Positions 26,322 through 35,474 of a stretch of DNA of 64,000 nucleotides are shown here, in pieces. The translations under genes and the position numbers were made by a program. Location: the NCBI RefSeq assembly GCF_021568905.1, contig NZ_JAKGSB010000004.1, positions 401,067 to 465,066 on the forward strand. The letters are read 5' to 3'. Every line of letters starts with the position of its first letter. Position 1 is the stretch's first letter. The DNA is from Zavarzinia marina (lineage in GTDB: Bacteria; Pseudomonadota; Alphaproteobacteria; Zavarziniales; Zavarziniaceae). The notes beneath the pieces are model-generated. The model worked only from the letters and a program-made list of their open reading frames with translations. It searched no databases and was not told the origin of the DNA.

Positions 26322-27898
26322 TGTCCGAAACCGAACCTCTAGCGACGGACTTTGAAATCGGTCCCCAGGCCATCGTGAACTACAGCCGCATGAGCTACAC
26401 AATGTGGCATGCGCTGGGAGAGTTTATCGACAATTCTACTCAATCCCGTCTGAACCATGGCGGGATCATCGACCAAGTGCTTGAGGAAGAGGGTGCGCCG
26501 CTCATTGTCGAGATCGTGCATGACCGTATTCAGCGAAAGATCACGATCAAGGATAATTCTATCGGCATGACGCGCAACAAGTTGGAAGCAGCGCTGCGCA
26601 TCGCGATGCCGACTGCGGATAGTATCGGCCGATCCAAGTTCGGGATGGGGATGAAAACAGCCGCCTGCTGGATTGGCAGCAACTGGAAGGTTGTTACCTG
26701 CGAGTGGGGCAGCGGCGAGGAATGGACGGCCGAAGTGGATGTCCAAGCCATTGCCTTCCGAGGTGCACGAGTGCCACTTACGTCGCGCAAGGTCGACACG
26801 GACAACCACTATACACATATCATCATCAGCGACCTTCATCGTAACATTCAGCAACGCACTGAGGAGACAATCCGGGGCTATCTGGGCTCCATGTACCAGT
26901 TCGACATCCGCCGCGGGACGCTGAAGCTTCTTTACAACGGCGAAGAAATCCCGGCTCCTGACGAGTACGATTTCGACACCGATCCTGAAGGCCGTACCAT
27001 GCGGATGGAACTTCCGCAGAGAATCATCGGTGGCAAGAAGGTCACGGGCTGGATTGGAGTGCTCCGCAAGGGTGGGCGAAAGTTCGGCGGCTCCTCGCTA
27101 TTCCAGAATGAGCGGCAGATTCAAGGCTTCCCGAATGCATGGAAGCCCCGCCGCATCTTCGGCGGCGTCGATGACGAAGGCGCGAACAACCTCGTTTCGC
27201 AACGTCTGACTGGTGTCATCAATCTCGACGGCTTCCATGTCTCGCACACCAAAGATGCGATCCTGTTTCAGGGCGATGAGGAAGAGGAGTTGGAAGAGTT
27301 TCTCGCCGCCATCTCGGATGATTACCGCAAGTACGCGACCAAGCGCCGGGGTACACGGACGCAGCCGTGGAACCGCGAGAAAATCCGCGATCTCGTCGAA
27401 GAGATGCGCAAAGAGTTCGCGAACCCCGAGATGGGGGACGTGCTCGAAACCTCGCTACTGCCGCCTATTGAGACGCTGTTGCAGAACGAGGAGAGCCAAG
27501 CCGCTTCAGTCACTGAGGAGGATCGGCTTGCCACTTTCCAAGTCGGCAGCGATTTGACGGTGATCGTTTCCCTGAAGGAGATCAGTGAGTACGAGCCGTA
27601 TCTGTCGATTGCAGCCAGCGCCACGCCAGGCACTGTGCACATCGTAATAAACGGTCTGCATCCGTATTATATGGACCTCGAAGCGACTGAGGCCATTGAT
27701 GAGTGCATTCGACAATACATATACGATGCAATTGCCGAGTATCGAGTGGGAAAGCTGACCGGCCGCATTAATCCGAACAGCGTACGGCGCATCAAGAACG
27801 ACCTCCTGCGGGTGAAGGCCGTTCGCGTCGAGAATGTTGCCGCCGAACTTCAGGCCGGCGACCCTCCCGTAGGGGCCAAGCCGGCCGCTGCGAGCTAG
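26321..27898 (+). CDS. GHKL (MORC/Hsp90-like) ATPase of a restriction-modification system
   Basis: A 525-residue ATPase. The Bergerat-fold boxes are ALGEFIDNSTQ (N box), IKDNSIGM (G1) and SKFGMGMKTAACW (G2), followed by an S5-like region up to about residue 330 and a coiled C-terminus. The usual glycine after DN in G1 is serine. Iyer, Abhiman and Aravind described GHKL ATPases of this sort in prokaryotic restriction systems as relatives of eukaryotic MORC. Here it lies between the methyltransferase and the helicase, so it probably acts in DNA looping or gating during restriction. Confidence 0.82.
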   Translation: MSETEPLATDFEIGPQAIVNYSRMSYTMWHALGEFIDNSTQSRLNHGGIIDQVLEEEGAPLIVEIVHDRIQRKITIKDNSIGMTRNKLEAALRIAMPTADSIGRSKFGMGMKTAACWIGSNWKVVTCEWGSGEEWTAEVDVQAIAFRGARVPLTSRKVDTDNHYTHIIISDLHRNIQQRTEETIRGYLGSMYQFDIRRGTLKLLYNGEEIPAPDEYDFDTDPEGRTMRMELPQRIIGGKKVTGWIGVLRKGGRKFGGSSLFQNERQIQGFPNAWKPRRIFGGVDDEGANNLVSQRLTGVINLDGFHVSHTKDAILFQGDEEEELEEFLAAISDDYRKYATKRRGTRTQPWNREKIRDLVEEMRKEFANPEMGDVLETSLLPPIETLLQNEESQAASVTEEDRLATFQVGSDLTVIVSLKEISEYEPYLSIAASATPGTVHIVINGLHPYYMDLEATEAIDECIRQYIYDAIAEYRVGKLTGRINPNSVRRIKNDLLRVKAVRVENVAAELQAGDPPVGAKPAAAS

Positions 27899-27902
27899 AT
27901 CT

Positions 27903-29051
27903 GTGGCCGGCGTCCCGTTACGTCGCTGGCAAAGCCAGGCCCTCGAGGTGTGGGAGCAGAATGGCCGCAAGGGAATCGTCGGGGCCGTCACCGGAGGCGG
28001 CAAGACTTTCTTCGCGCTGAGCGCTATTGAGCGCGTCAAGATCGAAACCACGTTGATTGTCGTACCGACGATGGCGCTGCTAGAGCAGTGGTGGGATGAG
28101 GCTGCAGCGTTCTTTAACGTGCGTCTTGACGACATCAACGTCATCCGTGGACGGCCTCGCATGCGCGCTGGGACAATCAATCTTGCAGTGATGAACACCG
28201 CGACCAAGATTCCGCCCGTTTCAAGCAACCTCTTCCTGATCGTGGATGAGTGCCACAAGGCCGCGAGTCCCAAGCTGCGCGCTGTGCTGGAGCTACCCAA
28301 GCATGCAGCGCTTGGCCTATCTGCGACGCCAGAACGCCCTTATGACGAAGGCCTTGAAGAGGTATTGGTCCCCGCGCTAGGCCCGATCCTGTATCGCTAC
28401 ACCTACCGCGAAGCTCTGGCGGATGGGGTGATCGTCCCGTTCTACCTAAAGAACATAATCTTTGAACTCGAACCGGACGGCCAACGTGAATACGACAAGC
28501 TGACGCGGGCGATTGCACGGTCCATCGACCGGCTCGGTCCCGAGGCCCCGGAATCGGTCGCGCTTATGCTGCGGCGGGCACGGGTGCTAAACTTGAGCAT
28601 GGCGCGCGTTCGCCTAGCTTTGCGGTTAGTTGCGCGTCACCGGGGCCAGCGCATCCTGATCTTTCACGAGAGCGTCGAAGCCTGCATTCTGATCCACGAA
28701 GTCCTTATCGAGAACGGCGTGAAGGCGGGCATCTACCATTCGAAAATGAGTATGCGGGAGCGAGCCCAGATGCTGACCGACTACCGCACCGGCAACATCG
28801 AAGTTCTGGTCACCTGCCGGGCACTCGATGAAGGCTTTAACGTGCCCGAAACTGAAATCGGAATCATCGCCGCAAGCACAGCGACACGGCGTCAACGCAT
28901 CCAGCGGCTCGGCCGTGTACTCCGTCCGGCCGCCGGCAAGGACGGCGCGACAATCTATACGCTGCTAGCCACCAAGCCCGAGATCGACCGACTCCGAGCG
29001 GAGGAAGTCGAACTTGAAGGCGTCGCGGAAGCGTCGTGGGTGCATGTGTGA
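27903..29051 (+). CDS. SF2 DEAD/DEAH helicase (XPB/UvrB-like) of restriction system
   Basis: A 382-residue two-domain SF2 translocase. Motif I is GAVTGGGKTFFAL, motif II is IVDECHKA (DECH), motif III is LSATPER and motif VI is QRIQRLGRVLRP; domain 2 contains HESVEACILIHEVL and VTCRALDEGFNVP. It has no large accessory domains, so it should act as a motor within a complex with the ATPase and nuclease. It starts with GTG four bases after the ATPase stop, and its stop overlaps the start of the next gene. Confidence 0.87.
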   Translation: MAGVPLRRWQSQALEVWEQNGRKGIVGAVTGGGKTFFALSAIERVKIETTLIVVPTMALLEQWWDEAAAFFNVRLDDINVIRGRPRMRAGTINLAVMNTATKIPPVSSNLFLIVDECHKAASPKLRAVLELPKHAALGLSATPERPYDEGLEEVLVPALGPILYRYTYREALADGVIVPFYLKNIIFELEPDGQREYDKLTRAIARSIDRLGPEAPESVALMLRRARVLNLSMARVRLALRLVARHRGQRILIFHESVEACILIHEVLIENGVKAGIYHSKMSMRERAQMLTDYRTGNIEVLVTCRALDEGFNVPETEIGIIAASTATRRQRIQRLGRVLRPAAGKDGATIYTLLATKPEIDRLRAEEVELEGVAEASWVHV

Positions 29052-29836
29052 AGACGCTGGTGATCGGGGCTTGCGCGCCGGATCGGGTCTATCGACTAAA
29101 AGACCCTGACGCTCCTTATGAGAACGAGATCGAGGCTGCGGTTATCAAGGTGCTGTCATGCCTTTATCCAGCCTATCATTGCATCGTTTTTGGTGGTGGG
29201 TTTGAATACGAGGGCCGTGTCTCGAGGCCCGATCTAGCGCTGGTCGCACGAGACTATTCTCATTGGTTCATAATCGAGGTAGAGCTGGTTTCCCACTCAT
29301 TGTCTGGTCATGTGCTGCCACAGGTTGTGGCCTTCCGCTATGGCGCACCCCAGCCAGATTGCGCCAGAATCCTAGAGCGCGAGCTGGGAATTGGTCACTC
29401 CCAAGCACGTACGCTGGTCGAGCATGTACCCCGCAGCGTCGTGGTGATCGCCAACCGGCGCGATCCTGTGTGGGAAACCTCACTAGCGGCGCACAGCATC
29501 CAGTTCGGTGTGGTTTCCCTGTTCCGAACGAACGAAGGAACGGAAGCCATTGAATGGGATGGGACACTAACCGTCCTAGAAAAGAACCTAGGCTTCGGCT
29601 CATATTCAGCTGTGGACCGTTCGCTTCGCTTTCCAGTACAGGTCGCTCTTCCCGATGGACCAGTTCAGATTGCTGATGCGGGCGGATCGCCCGGAACGTG
29701 GCTGGTGACGCGCGACGAGCGTTTTACGTGGATCACCAAGGAGCGCGGTACGCCTGCAATCATGGAGGGGGCTTCCGTCCAACTGCGCCTCTCCTACGAT
29801 GGGGCCATATCGCTAAAGATTCCCGGAGGCCGGTGA
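29048..29836 (+). CDS. Putative PD-(D/E)xK-fold restriction endonuclease subunit
   Basis: A 262-residue protein, last in the methyltransferase-ATPase-helicase operon. An N-terminal region resembles the nuclease fold: Glu in YENEIEAAVIKVL, Asp in SRPDLALVARD and IIEVELVSHS. The ExK position has Glu in place of Lys, which occurs in some restriction-fold variants but lowers certainty. The rest is beta-rich with no recognised domain. The GTG at 29048 overlaps the helicase stop (GTGA); GTG at 29036 is an alternative. By context it should be the DNA-cutting subunit. Confidence 0.6.
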   Translation: MKTLVIGACAPDRVYRLKDPDAPYENEIEAAVIKVLSCLYPAYHCIVFGGGFEYEGRVSRPDLALVARDYSHWFIIEVELVSHSLSGHVLPQVVAFRYGAPQPDCARILERELGIGHSQARTLVEHVPRSVVVIANRRDPVWETSLAAHSIQFGVVSLFRTNEGTEAIEWDGTLTVLEKNLGFGSYSAVDRSLRFPVQVALPDGPVQIADAGGSPGTWLVTRDERFTWITKERGTPAIMEGASVQLRLSYDGAISLKIPGGR

Positions 29837-30137
29837 GCGTGGCACATTTCGTTTAATGCCCTTGCCTAAGCGCAAGCCGTACATTGATGATCTGTCGCCC
29901 GTTCCCTTCTCACCGCCCGCTCTCTACAGCGCTATTTGAAGAGCGCGAGAGCGGGCCGTGGAAAGCGAACTACCCTCACGCTCTATCTCTAACTCTCTAT
30001 GGGATATCGTCAGAGGCATCGCCATAGGCCGAAGCTGTGGAAAACCTCAGCAGGAGTCGACCGATACAGCGCGCTACCCCAGTGCTGCCCGGAGCATTTT
30101 CGAGGTAAGCGCCTAACAGCTAACCACTTGAAATCAT
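29837..30137. other. Intergenic end of element A with a large palindrome
   Basis: About 300 bases without a credible gene. A hairpin (CCCGCTCTC at 29916-29924 with GAGAGCGGG at 29947-29955, plus an inner GCGCT/AGAGCGC match) may terminate the restriction operon. The rest shows no clear motif before the tRNA fragment at 30138. Confidence 0.6.
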
Positions 30138-30182
30138 TGGCGCACCCGACAGGATTCGAACCTGTGACCTCTGCCTTCGGAG
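30138..30182 (-). pseudogene. Second copy of tRNA-Arg(CCG) 3' half; junction of elements A and B
   Basis: Identical over 45 bases to the fragment at 23975-24019 (acceptor end to anticodon loop, minus strand), including the core TGCCTTCGGAG at 30172-30182. The sequence to its right (GGATGTAG...) is element B, whose integrase starts 166 bases away. This direct repeat bounds element A as a separate 6.2-kb unit. Confidence 0.88.
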
Positions 30183-30347
30183 GGATGTAGTCAGCGACAT
30201 GGGTTGGCGCAGTCGCGCCACCTCGTCTAAAATGCTGAAACTAAATACGAATCCCGCCAAGTAGATCAGACCAGCGAGTCGCTCATTGCCGCTCCTCGTT
30301 CCGGCGCTTCCTCGGCGCGTTCGCCAAGGAAAAGCCGGTCACAACAC

Positions 30348-31706
30348 ATGCCAAAACTTACAAAACGTACCGCGGATTCCGCCAAAGCGCGGGAGAACGA
30401 CTACTTCATTTGGGACAACGATCTGCCTGGCTTGGGGCTCCGGGTCTATACCTCAGGCAAGCGTAGCTATGTCATTCACTACAGGTTCGCCGGTCGCTCT
30501 CGCCGATTCACGATCGGACTACATGGGTTCTGGACGCCCGAGCTTGCGCGACAGGAGGCAAGGGTCCCCTTCGGCAAGATAGCGAGTGGTGAAGATCCGT
30601 CTGAACAGCGGCAGCTCAATCATCAGGCCATCACGGTCAAGGAGCTTTGCGAACTCTATCTTGAAGATCTGAACGCCGGCTTGATCATGGGCAAAGGCGG
30701 ACGGCCGAAGAGGCCGACAACCATCCTCAGCGACATCGGTCGAATCCGTCGCCACATCATCCCGTTGGTCGGGACGCGGCGGGTGAAGGATCTCACTAAG
30801 GCAGATATCAATAAGGTCCTGAAAGATGTGATCGCTGGCAAAACCAACTGCAACTTCAAGACGGGAAAGCTGCGCGGCAAAACCATCGTACGAGGCGGCA
30901 TGGGAGCAGCGTCGCGCACGGTGGGACTCCTCAGCGGAATACTGACTTACGCCGTCGAGGCAGGAATCATAGAAGTCAATCCCGCGCATGGAGTTCGACG
31001 ACCAAAAGATAACGTGCGAACCCGACGCCTCAGCGATGTCGAGTACCGAACGCTCGGCTCTATCCTCCAGGCAGCTAGCAAGAACGACAAGTACCGGATG
31101 ACCGTAGATATCATTAGGCAACTCGTACTCACTGGCTGCCGTCGATCTGAGATGGTGGTGCTTCGCTGGGAAGACGTTGACGTTGAATCAAGCTGTTTGC
31201 GCCTCGCCGACAGCAAGGAGGGAGCATCCGTCCGGCCGATTGGTTTGTCCGTGATGGAATACCTTGAGGAGCGTAGATCGAAAGTTTCGAAGACCTACGT
31301 GTTCCCCGGCGGCGGGGAGGACAACCTCTTCGGCAGCTTCCCCAATCATTGGGAGAAGATTTTCCGGAGTACGGCCTTAGCAGATGTCACGCCGCATGTC
31401 CTTCGTCATAGTTTTGCGAGCGTGGCTAATGACCTGGGCTTTACGGAGACCACGATCGCAGCGTTAATCGGGCACTCCCGGGGCACCGTCACAAGCAAAT
31501 ATATTCATACCTTGGACGCCGCGTTGATCATGGCGGCCGATACGATCTCCGGCTACATTGAAGGACTTCTAGACGGTGTGGAATTTAAGCAGACGTCCTA
31601 TGCACTTGACCGCGGCGCCAGGAAGGCCACTTTAGCTCGGTTCTTAAAGAAGATGAGCAGCTCACTAGACGATGGTCTGATAGCTGAGGAGGATTTGGCG
31701 GCATGA
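30348..31706 (+). CDS. P4-type tyrosine recombinase (integrase of element B)
   Basis: A 452-residue integrase. The N-terminal arm-binding domain is LGLRVYTSGKRSYVIHYRF, a SAM-like core-binding domain lies at about 95-215, and the catalytic domain has Arg in LTGCRRSEMVVLRW, HxxR in HVLRHSFAS, His in LIGHSRGTV and Tyr in TSKYIHTLD. All catalytic residues are present. It is adjacent to the attachment core in the middle tRNA fragment, as expected for an element using tRNA-Arg(CCG), and overlaps the next small gene by 4 bases. Its crossover evidently falls in the anticodon stem-loop. Confidence 0.95.
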   Translation: MPKLTKRTADSAKARENDYFIWDNDLPGLGLRVYTSGKRSYVIHYRFAGRSRRFTIGLHGFWTPELARQEARVPFGKIASGEDPSEQRQLNHQAITVKELCELYLEDLNAGLIMGKGGRPKRPTTILSDIGRIRRHIIPLVGTRRVKDLTKADINKVLKDVIAGKTNCNFKTGKLRGKTIVRGGMGAASRTVGLLSGILTYAVEAGIIEVNPAHGVRRPKDNVRTRRLSDVEYRTLGSILQAASKNDKYRMTVDIIRQLVLTGCRRSEMVVLRWEDVDVESSCLRLADSKEGASVRPIGLSVMEYLEERRSKVSKTYVFPGGGEDNLFGSFPNHWEKIFRSTALADVTPHVLRHSFASVANDLGFTETTIAALIGHSRGTVTSKYIHTLDAALIMAADTISGYIEGLLDGVEFKQTSYALDRGARKATLARFLKKMSSSLDDGLIAEEDLAA

Positions 31707-31894
31707 CTCAGAATCGACACTCTCGTTCTGAAACACGCCGGCGCCTTGGCAGCATGCTGGTCGAACAGAGCCGCCGCATCGGCCTGACCAACGAGGACGT
31801 CGAGGCGCTTGAGCAGACCCGGGACCGGACGCCCGCCGAGCCCCTCTCGTTCGAGGAACGGATTCTCACACGTTATGATGAGGACTTTGGCTAA
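31703..31894 (+). CDS. Small acidic protein coupled to integrase (FitA/VapB-like?)
   Basis: A 63-residue protein (MLVEQSRRIGLTNEDVEALE, then RDRTPAEPLSFEERIL). Its ATG overlaps the integrase stop (ATGA), so it is translationally coupled. Similar short helical proteins with TPAEP are annotated near toxin-antitoxin and integrase genes, but I cannot place it in a named family. No toxin gene follows. Confidence 0.5.
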   Translation: MTQNRHSRSETRRRLGSMLVEQSRRIGLTNEDVEALEQTRDRTPAEPLSFEERILTRYDEDFG

Positions 31895-32309
31895 CGTCCC
31901 GAGCAGTCCATCGTCGCCATGCCCGCTGCTTTATTGGATCGGGCGGCGATGCTGACGCAAGGCATGGAGGTCGACCTCGACGCCGAGATCGAAGGAGACG
32001 TCACGCTCTAGCTTTGCTCAGCCACGAGGCGGGTCAGTTCGTTGGGTGCGCCTTCGAACGCGAACGGATTCAGGAGCTGTCGTCGCCAGGCGTTGCGAGA
32101 TTGGTGTGAGAATGTCGTCGCTACGCTTTCCATCCACTCTAAGGGCTTGGGGCGCATCAGCTGCCAAGTCGCTTTTGCCAATCCCCTGAGGAAGCAGACG
32201 ATCGACCTAACAGCACCTGATAGGCGGCTGCATCCCTTTTCCGTCTAGAAGCGGAGGAATTTTCTCGTTCTGGTGGCAATTTCGAGTGGCCAGCCGAACT
32301 GCTGGAGAT
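31895..32309. other. Gap with possible AbrB-type antitoxin remnant
   Basis: About 415 bases between the integrase operon and the convergent nuclease operon. A 30-codon stretch at 31919-32011 (MPAALLDRAAMLTQGMEVDL, then DAEIEGDVTL) looks like the end of an AbrB/MazE-type antitoxin that has lost its beginning. The rest has no convincing coding or structural signal; the 68-codon open frame at 32042-32248 is not supported. Confidence 0.4.
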
Positions 32310-33347
32310 CTATGTACAGAGTTCTAATATCTCACGCTCAACAATCCGGAATCGGTCCTTGACCTCTTCGCCAGAGTAGAAATCGAGGAGGTCTTGTTTG
32401 GACAGCGTACCGTCGGCCAGGAATTTGAGCAGATATCTTTGATTAAATTCTGCCAGCAAAATGCTCTTTTCAATCTGGGCGAGGATTTGCCGGAAATTGT
32501 CGACACTGTTGAGGACGAGGTGTTTGACCGCTGCCATGTCTCGCGCATCCTTAATCAGGCGATTGACAATGACTTTCAACACGTTTTGATCGAGATCCAC
32601 GGCCTGCGTATTCATCGCGATGTCGCGTGCCAGCATGTACGCGATCCCGAGATTATGATAATCGCCTTTTTGCGAATCGATGATCGCAATGAGACCGATG
32701 CCCGGAATGAAGCGCACATCCTGAACCGTATTAAGCACACCGTTGTCGACGAGCGACACGTCGAACACGATAATGCCGACGATACCGTCCCTATTGGCCT
32801 GCGCCTCAAGCAATTGGCTCCAAGCTGTGTCGCTCTTCTTAGTGAAGATATCCTTGGAGCGGATATCACCGAGTCGAATGCTCTTGTCGAACTTACATTC
32901 GATCGCGATCCGCTTGCTCCCATCCGCGCCTAAGTGACAAACGATATCCCCGGTCTTGTTTCGGCGGATGTTTCCGGCGCGCTCGCCCGTGAGCTCAACG
33001 CGATCAGTCAGCTTTTGCTTTTCAAAAAATTCGATGAGGAACTCGGCAATGTCCTCCTCGGCTAGGCCCCCCTTGACGGCCGATCGATAGAAAAGCTCCT
33101 TCTTCATATCGAAGATGAGTTTCAGACTCTCGAGTTCCGTTCCAAGATCGTTGCTCGTTTTCGATAGGAAACTCGATAGCCGATCTTCCATTAGGGCGAG
33201 TACGCCGATGTACAATGCCCGATGAAATTGATCGTCGCGTTCAGTCGCGCCTAATTTGTTGAAGTAATCGAATAGGATTCTGTTATCGATCTCGAAAGCG
33301 TTTACTTTAACGCGACCGGTCTGCTGATCTAAGCTAATGATCGGCAT
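32310..33347 (-). CDS. PD-(D/E)xK-type nuclease linked to SIR2-HerA
   Basis: A 345-residue protein of no named family that I know. A central restriction-fold signature is visible: RNKTGDIVCHL, then KRIAIECKFDKS (D...ExK), at about 150-180. The N-terminal 130 residues are helical, and the C-terminus is helical (VLNSVDNFRQILAQIEKSIL). It is the last gene of a tight operon: its ATG lies three bases after the KTSC gene stop, which in turn follows herA by three bases. By context it is a likely DNA effector of the SIR2-HerA system. Confidence 0.65.
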   Translation of the reverse strand: MPIISLDQQTGRVKVNAFEIDNRILFDYFNKLGATERDDQFHRALYIGVLALMEDRLSSFLSKTSNDLGTELESLKLIFDMKKELFYRSAVKGGLAEEDIAEFLIEFFEKQKLTDRVELTGERAGNIRRNKTGDIVCHLGADGSKRIAIECKFDKSIRLGDIRSKDIFTKKSDTAWSQLLEAQANRDGIVGIIVFDVSLVDNGVLNTVQDVRFIPGIGLIAIIDSQKGDYHNLGIAYMLARDIAMNTQAVDLDQNVLKVIVNRLIKDARDMAAVKHLVLNSVDNFRQILAQIEKSILLAEFNQRYLLKFLADGTLSKQDLLDFYSGEEVKDRFRIVEREILELCT

Positions 33348-33350
33348 TCG

Positions 33351-33569
33351 TCAGGCTCGGCTGTAACGATAATGGCCCTTGATATAGGCGGCCAAGTATT
33401 GCCCTTTCGATTCTGCCTGCTCGAATGACCGCGCCACTTGGTCCGGCACATCGTAATAATGATAGCGACCACCATTATGGAATTCGACCTCGAGCAGGAG
33501 CTGTTCGGCATCGTATCTTATGGCTGCAATGTTCGACGACGTAAATGGTGCAAATTCTTGCCAGGCCAC
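33351..33569 (-). CDS. KTSC-domain small protein
   Basis: A 72-residue single-domain KTSC protein (FTSSNIAAIRYDAEQLLLEV, then GGRYHYYDVP). The KTSC domain is known from small proteins and as an addition to some nucleic-acid enzymes; its role is not settled. It sits between herA and a nuclease gene with three-base gaps on both sides, so it is part of that operon and may act as an adaptor or regulator. Confidence 0.78.
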   Translation of the reverse strand: MAWQEFAPFTSSNIAAIRYDAEQLLLEVEFHNGGRYHYYDVPDQVARSFEQAESKGQYLAAYIKGHYRYSRA

Positions 33570-33572
33570 AGC

Positions 33573-35474
33573 TTATCCTTTCTCGGGTGAGGGGGGTGTC
33601 GGATTTTGTTGCAACCAGGTTCGGACGAAATATCCGTAATCCGGTGCGAGATGGTTCTTCAGGTTCCATCCGCCCGGCGTCATCGACTCGTCGGGTGGCG
33701 ACTCGTCGCACACCAGGGGATCCTGGCTGTCAGGACGCCGATCTTTGGGCGGGGCCTGAATCATCGTTCGCATGGGAAGGCCAACAGCCTCGCCAAGAAT
33801 AATCGCCTCGCCGGTTCGCAGAACCGGAAGCATGCTCGTCAGCCCCTCCAGGTTGTCCGAAAGCGCGCCAGTTACATGAGAGCGATCGGTCGCATTACTG
33901 AGCCGCATCGCGAAGAATGTGCCGCATTGCGAAAGAATTGTGGAGTTGATCTCCGAGGGGCGTTGACTGACGATCATTGCGCCGATGCCGTATTTGCGTC
34001 CTTCTTTCACGATCCGCTGCGTCGCGATCGACGCGGCACTCTCGCAATCGTCGTTGAGATAGGTATGCGCCTCCTCCATCACGATCAGCAACGGCCGCTC
34101 GCGCCCGCCCTCCGACAGATTGCGTGCCCAAAACAATGCATCATACAACACGCGCAGCACGTTGCCGATAATGTCGTTGGTCACTGTTGACGGAATACCG
34201 GACAAGTCGAGGATAGTGATCGGGCGATCGTTTCCAATCCATTGGCTGATCAGGTCCGAAAGCGTTTTCGTAACAGCGCCACTGAGGTCCGGGTGCCAGT
34301 CGCCGGCCTTGAGGAGAAAATCATAGCGCGATACGCGCAACCTCGCGCCGAGTGCCTCCAATTGCGGCCTGATGTTGAGCGGATCGGGAAGATAGTTGAT
34401 TTTCTCCGGATCAGCCTGAACGTTCTTCACCTTGCGGAAGCGCGGTGGGACGCCCGCCTGAGCATCTCCCACGAGCTTCGCGTTGGTAGCGTCCTTCTCA
34501 TACGCCCAGGTCGCTGGGTCGCCCGAATTGGCGCCTCCGGCGCTGAAATAGGTGCCAAACTCAGTGCAATAGAGATCATGCCATAGCTTGTTTAGCGAAA
34601 ACGGGATTGGGCTGTCGGCGGTCACATCAATAGGGTCGACCCCAACGATCGGCTGCGCCGCGAGGCTTGCGATCTTCGCCGCCTGGACGCGTTCGAGGAT
34701 GATGTTTCGGGCCTTGCCGTCGCTGGGGAGCGAGCCAAATGTGACACGAACGAGCTCGTCAAAGCTCAAAGCCCAGAAGGGAATGCAAAGCCTGTGCTCG
34801 TTGGGTTTGCGTTCGTCCGGACTGATCTTAAAAATATGCGCTCGATCGCCAAGCGCGCGCGCATATTCGCCGTGGAGATCAAGAACGAGGATCCTGGCGG
34901 AGGGGAAGCGGGTTTCGTCGGAAAGCACGTTGAGCAGGCCTGCGACGGTCGTCGATTTCCCCGACCCGGTCGTACCCACGACGGCTGAGTGACGGGTGAC
35001 GAGCTTGTTGATGTCAATCAGAGCATCGATTGATTCGCTTCCAGCGACATGACCGACCCGGACGAGATGATTCTGCTTGTCGAGCCGTCCGTAGATCGCC
35101 TGGAGGTCGCCTTCAGAGACGATGTGCACCTCGTCGTCGAAGGTTGGATATTGCGAAATACCACGCTGGAAACGCCCCGAACGATAACCTTCGCCAATCA
35201 GTTGGATGGTCATCCAGCGAAGACCATTGGGCATTACCGTCTGCGCATTTTCAGGCACCGCGCTCGCCCCGACCTGCGAGACGACGCCGTACAGATCAAC
35301 ATAGCCCACCGGTATTTTGACAAAGCTGCCGATTTGGCCAATTTTGTACCCTTGGCCGTTGATGAAACTCAGCGCAGAAAAGCGGTCTGCGTTAAGCGTC
35401 ACGCTGACCGTTGTGCCGCTGACATCTTGGACCGTCCCGATGACGGTCGCCCCACCGCGCAATTCAGACACCAT
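33573..35474 (-). CDS. HerA-like FtsK/HerA-superfamily ATPase of a SIR2-HerA system
   Basis: A 633-residue ATPase. A HAS-barrel-like N-terminus (VIGTVQDVSGTTVSVTLNAD, about 1-130) precedes the motor domain with Walker A VVGTTGSGKSTTVAGLLN, Walker B LLIVMEEAHTYLND and a sensor region IVSQRPSEIN. HerA forms hexameric DNA translocases; paired with SIR2 it makes a large antiphage complex. The ATG at 35474 overlaps the SIR2 gene by 11 bases and fixes the start, since upstream residues lie inside that gene. Confidence 0.88.
   Translation of the reverse strand: MVSELRGGATVIGTVQDVSGTTVSVTLNADRFSALSFINGQGYKIGQIGSFVKIPVGYVDLYGVVSQVGASAVPENAQTVMPNGLRWMTIQLIGEGYRSGRFQRGISQYPTFDDEVHIVSEGDLQAIYGRLDKQNHLVRVGHVAGSESIDALIDINKLVTRHSAVVGTTGSGKSTTVAGLLNVLSDETRFPSARILVLDLHGEYARALGDRAHIFKISPDERKPNEHRLCIPFWALSFDELVRVTFGSLPSDGKARNIILERVQAAKIASLAAQPIVGVDPIDVTADSPIPFSLNKLWHDLYCTEFGTYFSAGGANSGDPATWAYEKDATNAKLVGDAQAGVPPRFRKVKNVQADPEKINYLPDPLNIRPQLEALGARLRVSRYDFLLKAGDWHPDLSGAVTKTLSDLISQWIGNDRPITILDLSGIPSTVTNDIIGNVLRVLYDALFWARNLSEGGRERPLLIVMEEAHTYLNDDCESAASIATQRIVKEGRKYGIGAMIVSQRPSEINSTILSQCGTFFAMRLSNATDRSHVTGALSDNLEGLTSMLPVLRTGEAIILGEAVGLPMRTMIQAPPKDRRPDSQDPLVCDESPPDESMTPGGWNLKNHLAPDYGYFVRTWLQQNPTPPSPEKG

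Noticed and set aside
29999..30190. Small protein ending HPTGFEPVTSAFGG
   Set aside because: The tail is a translation of the antisense of the tRNA 3' half, a well-known false gene.
32042..32248. 68-codon open frame between the integrase and nuclease operons
   Set aside because: No ribosome site and a sequence without domain-like pattern.
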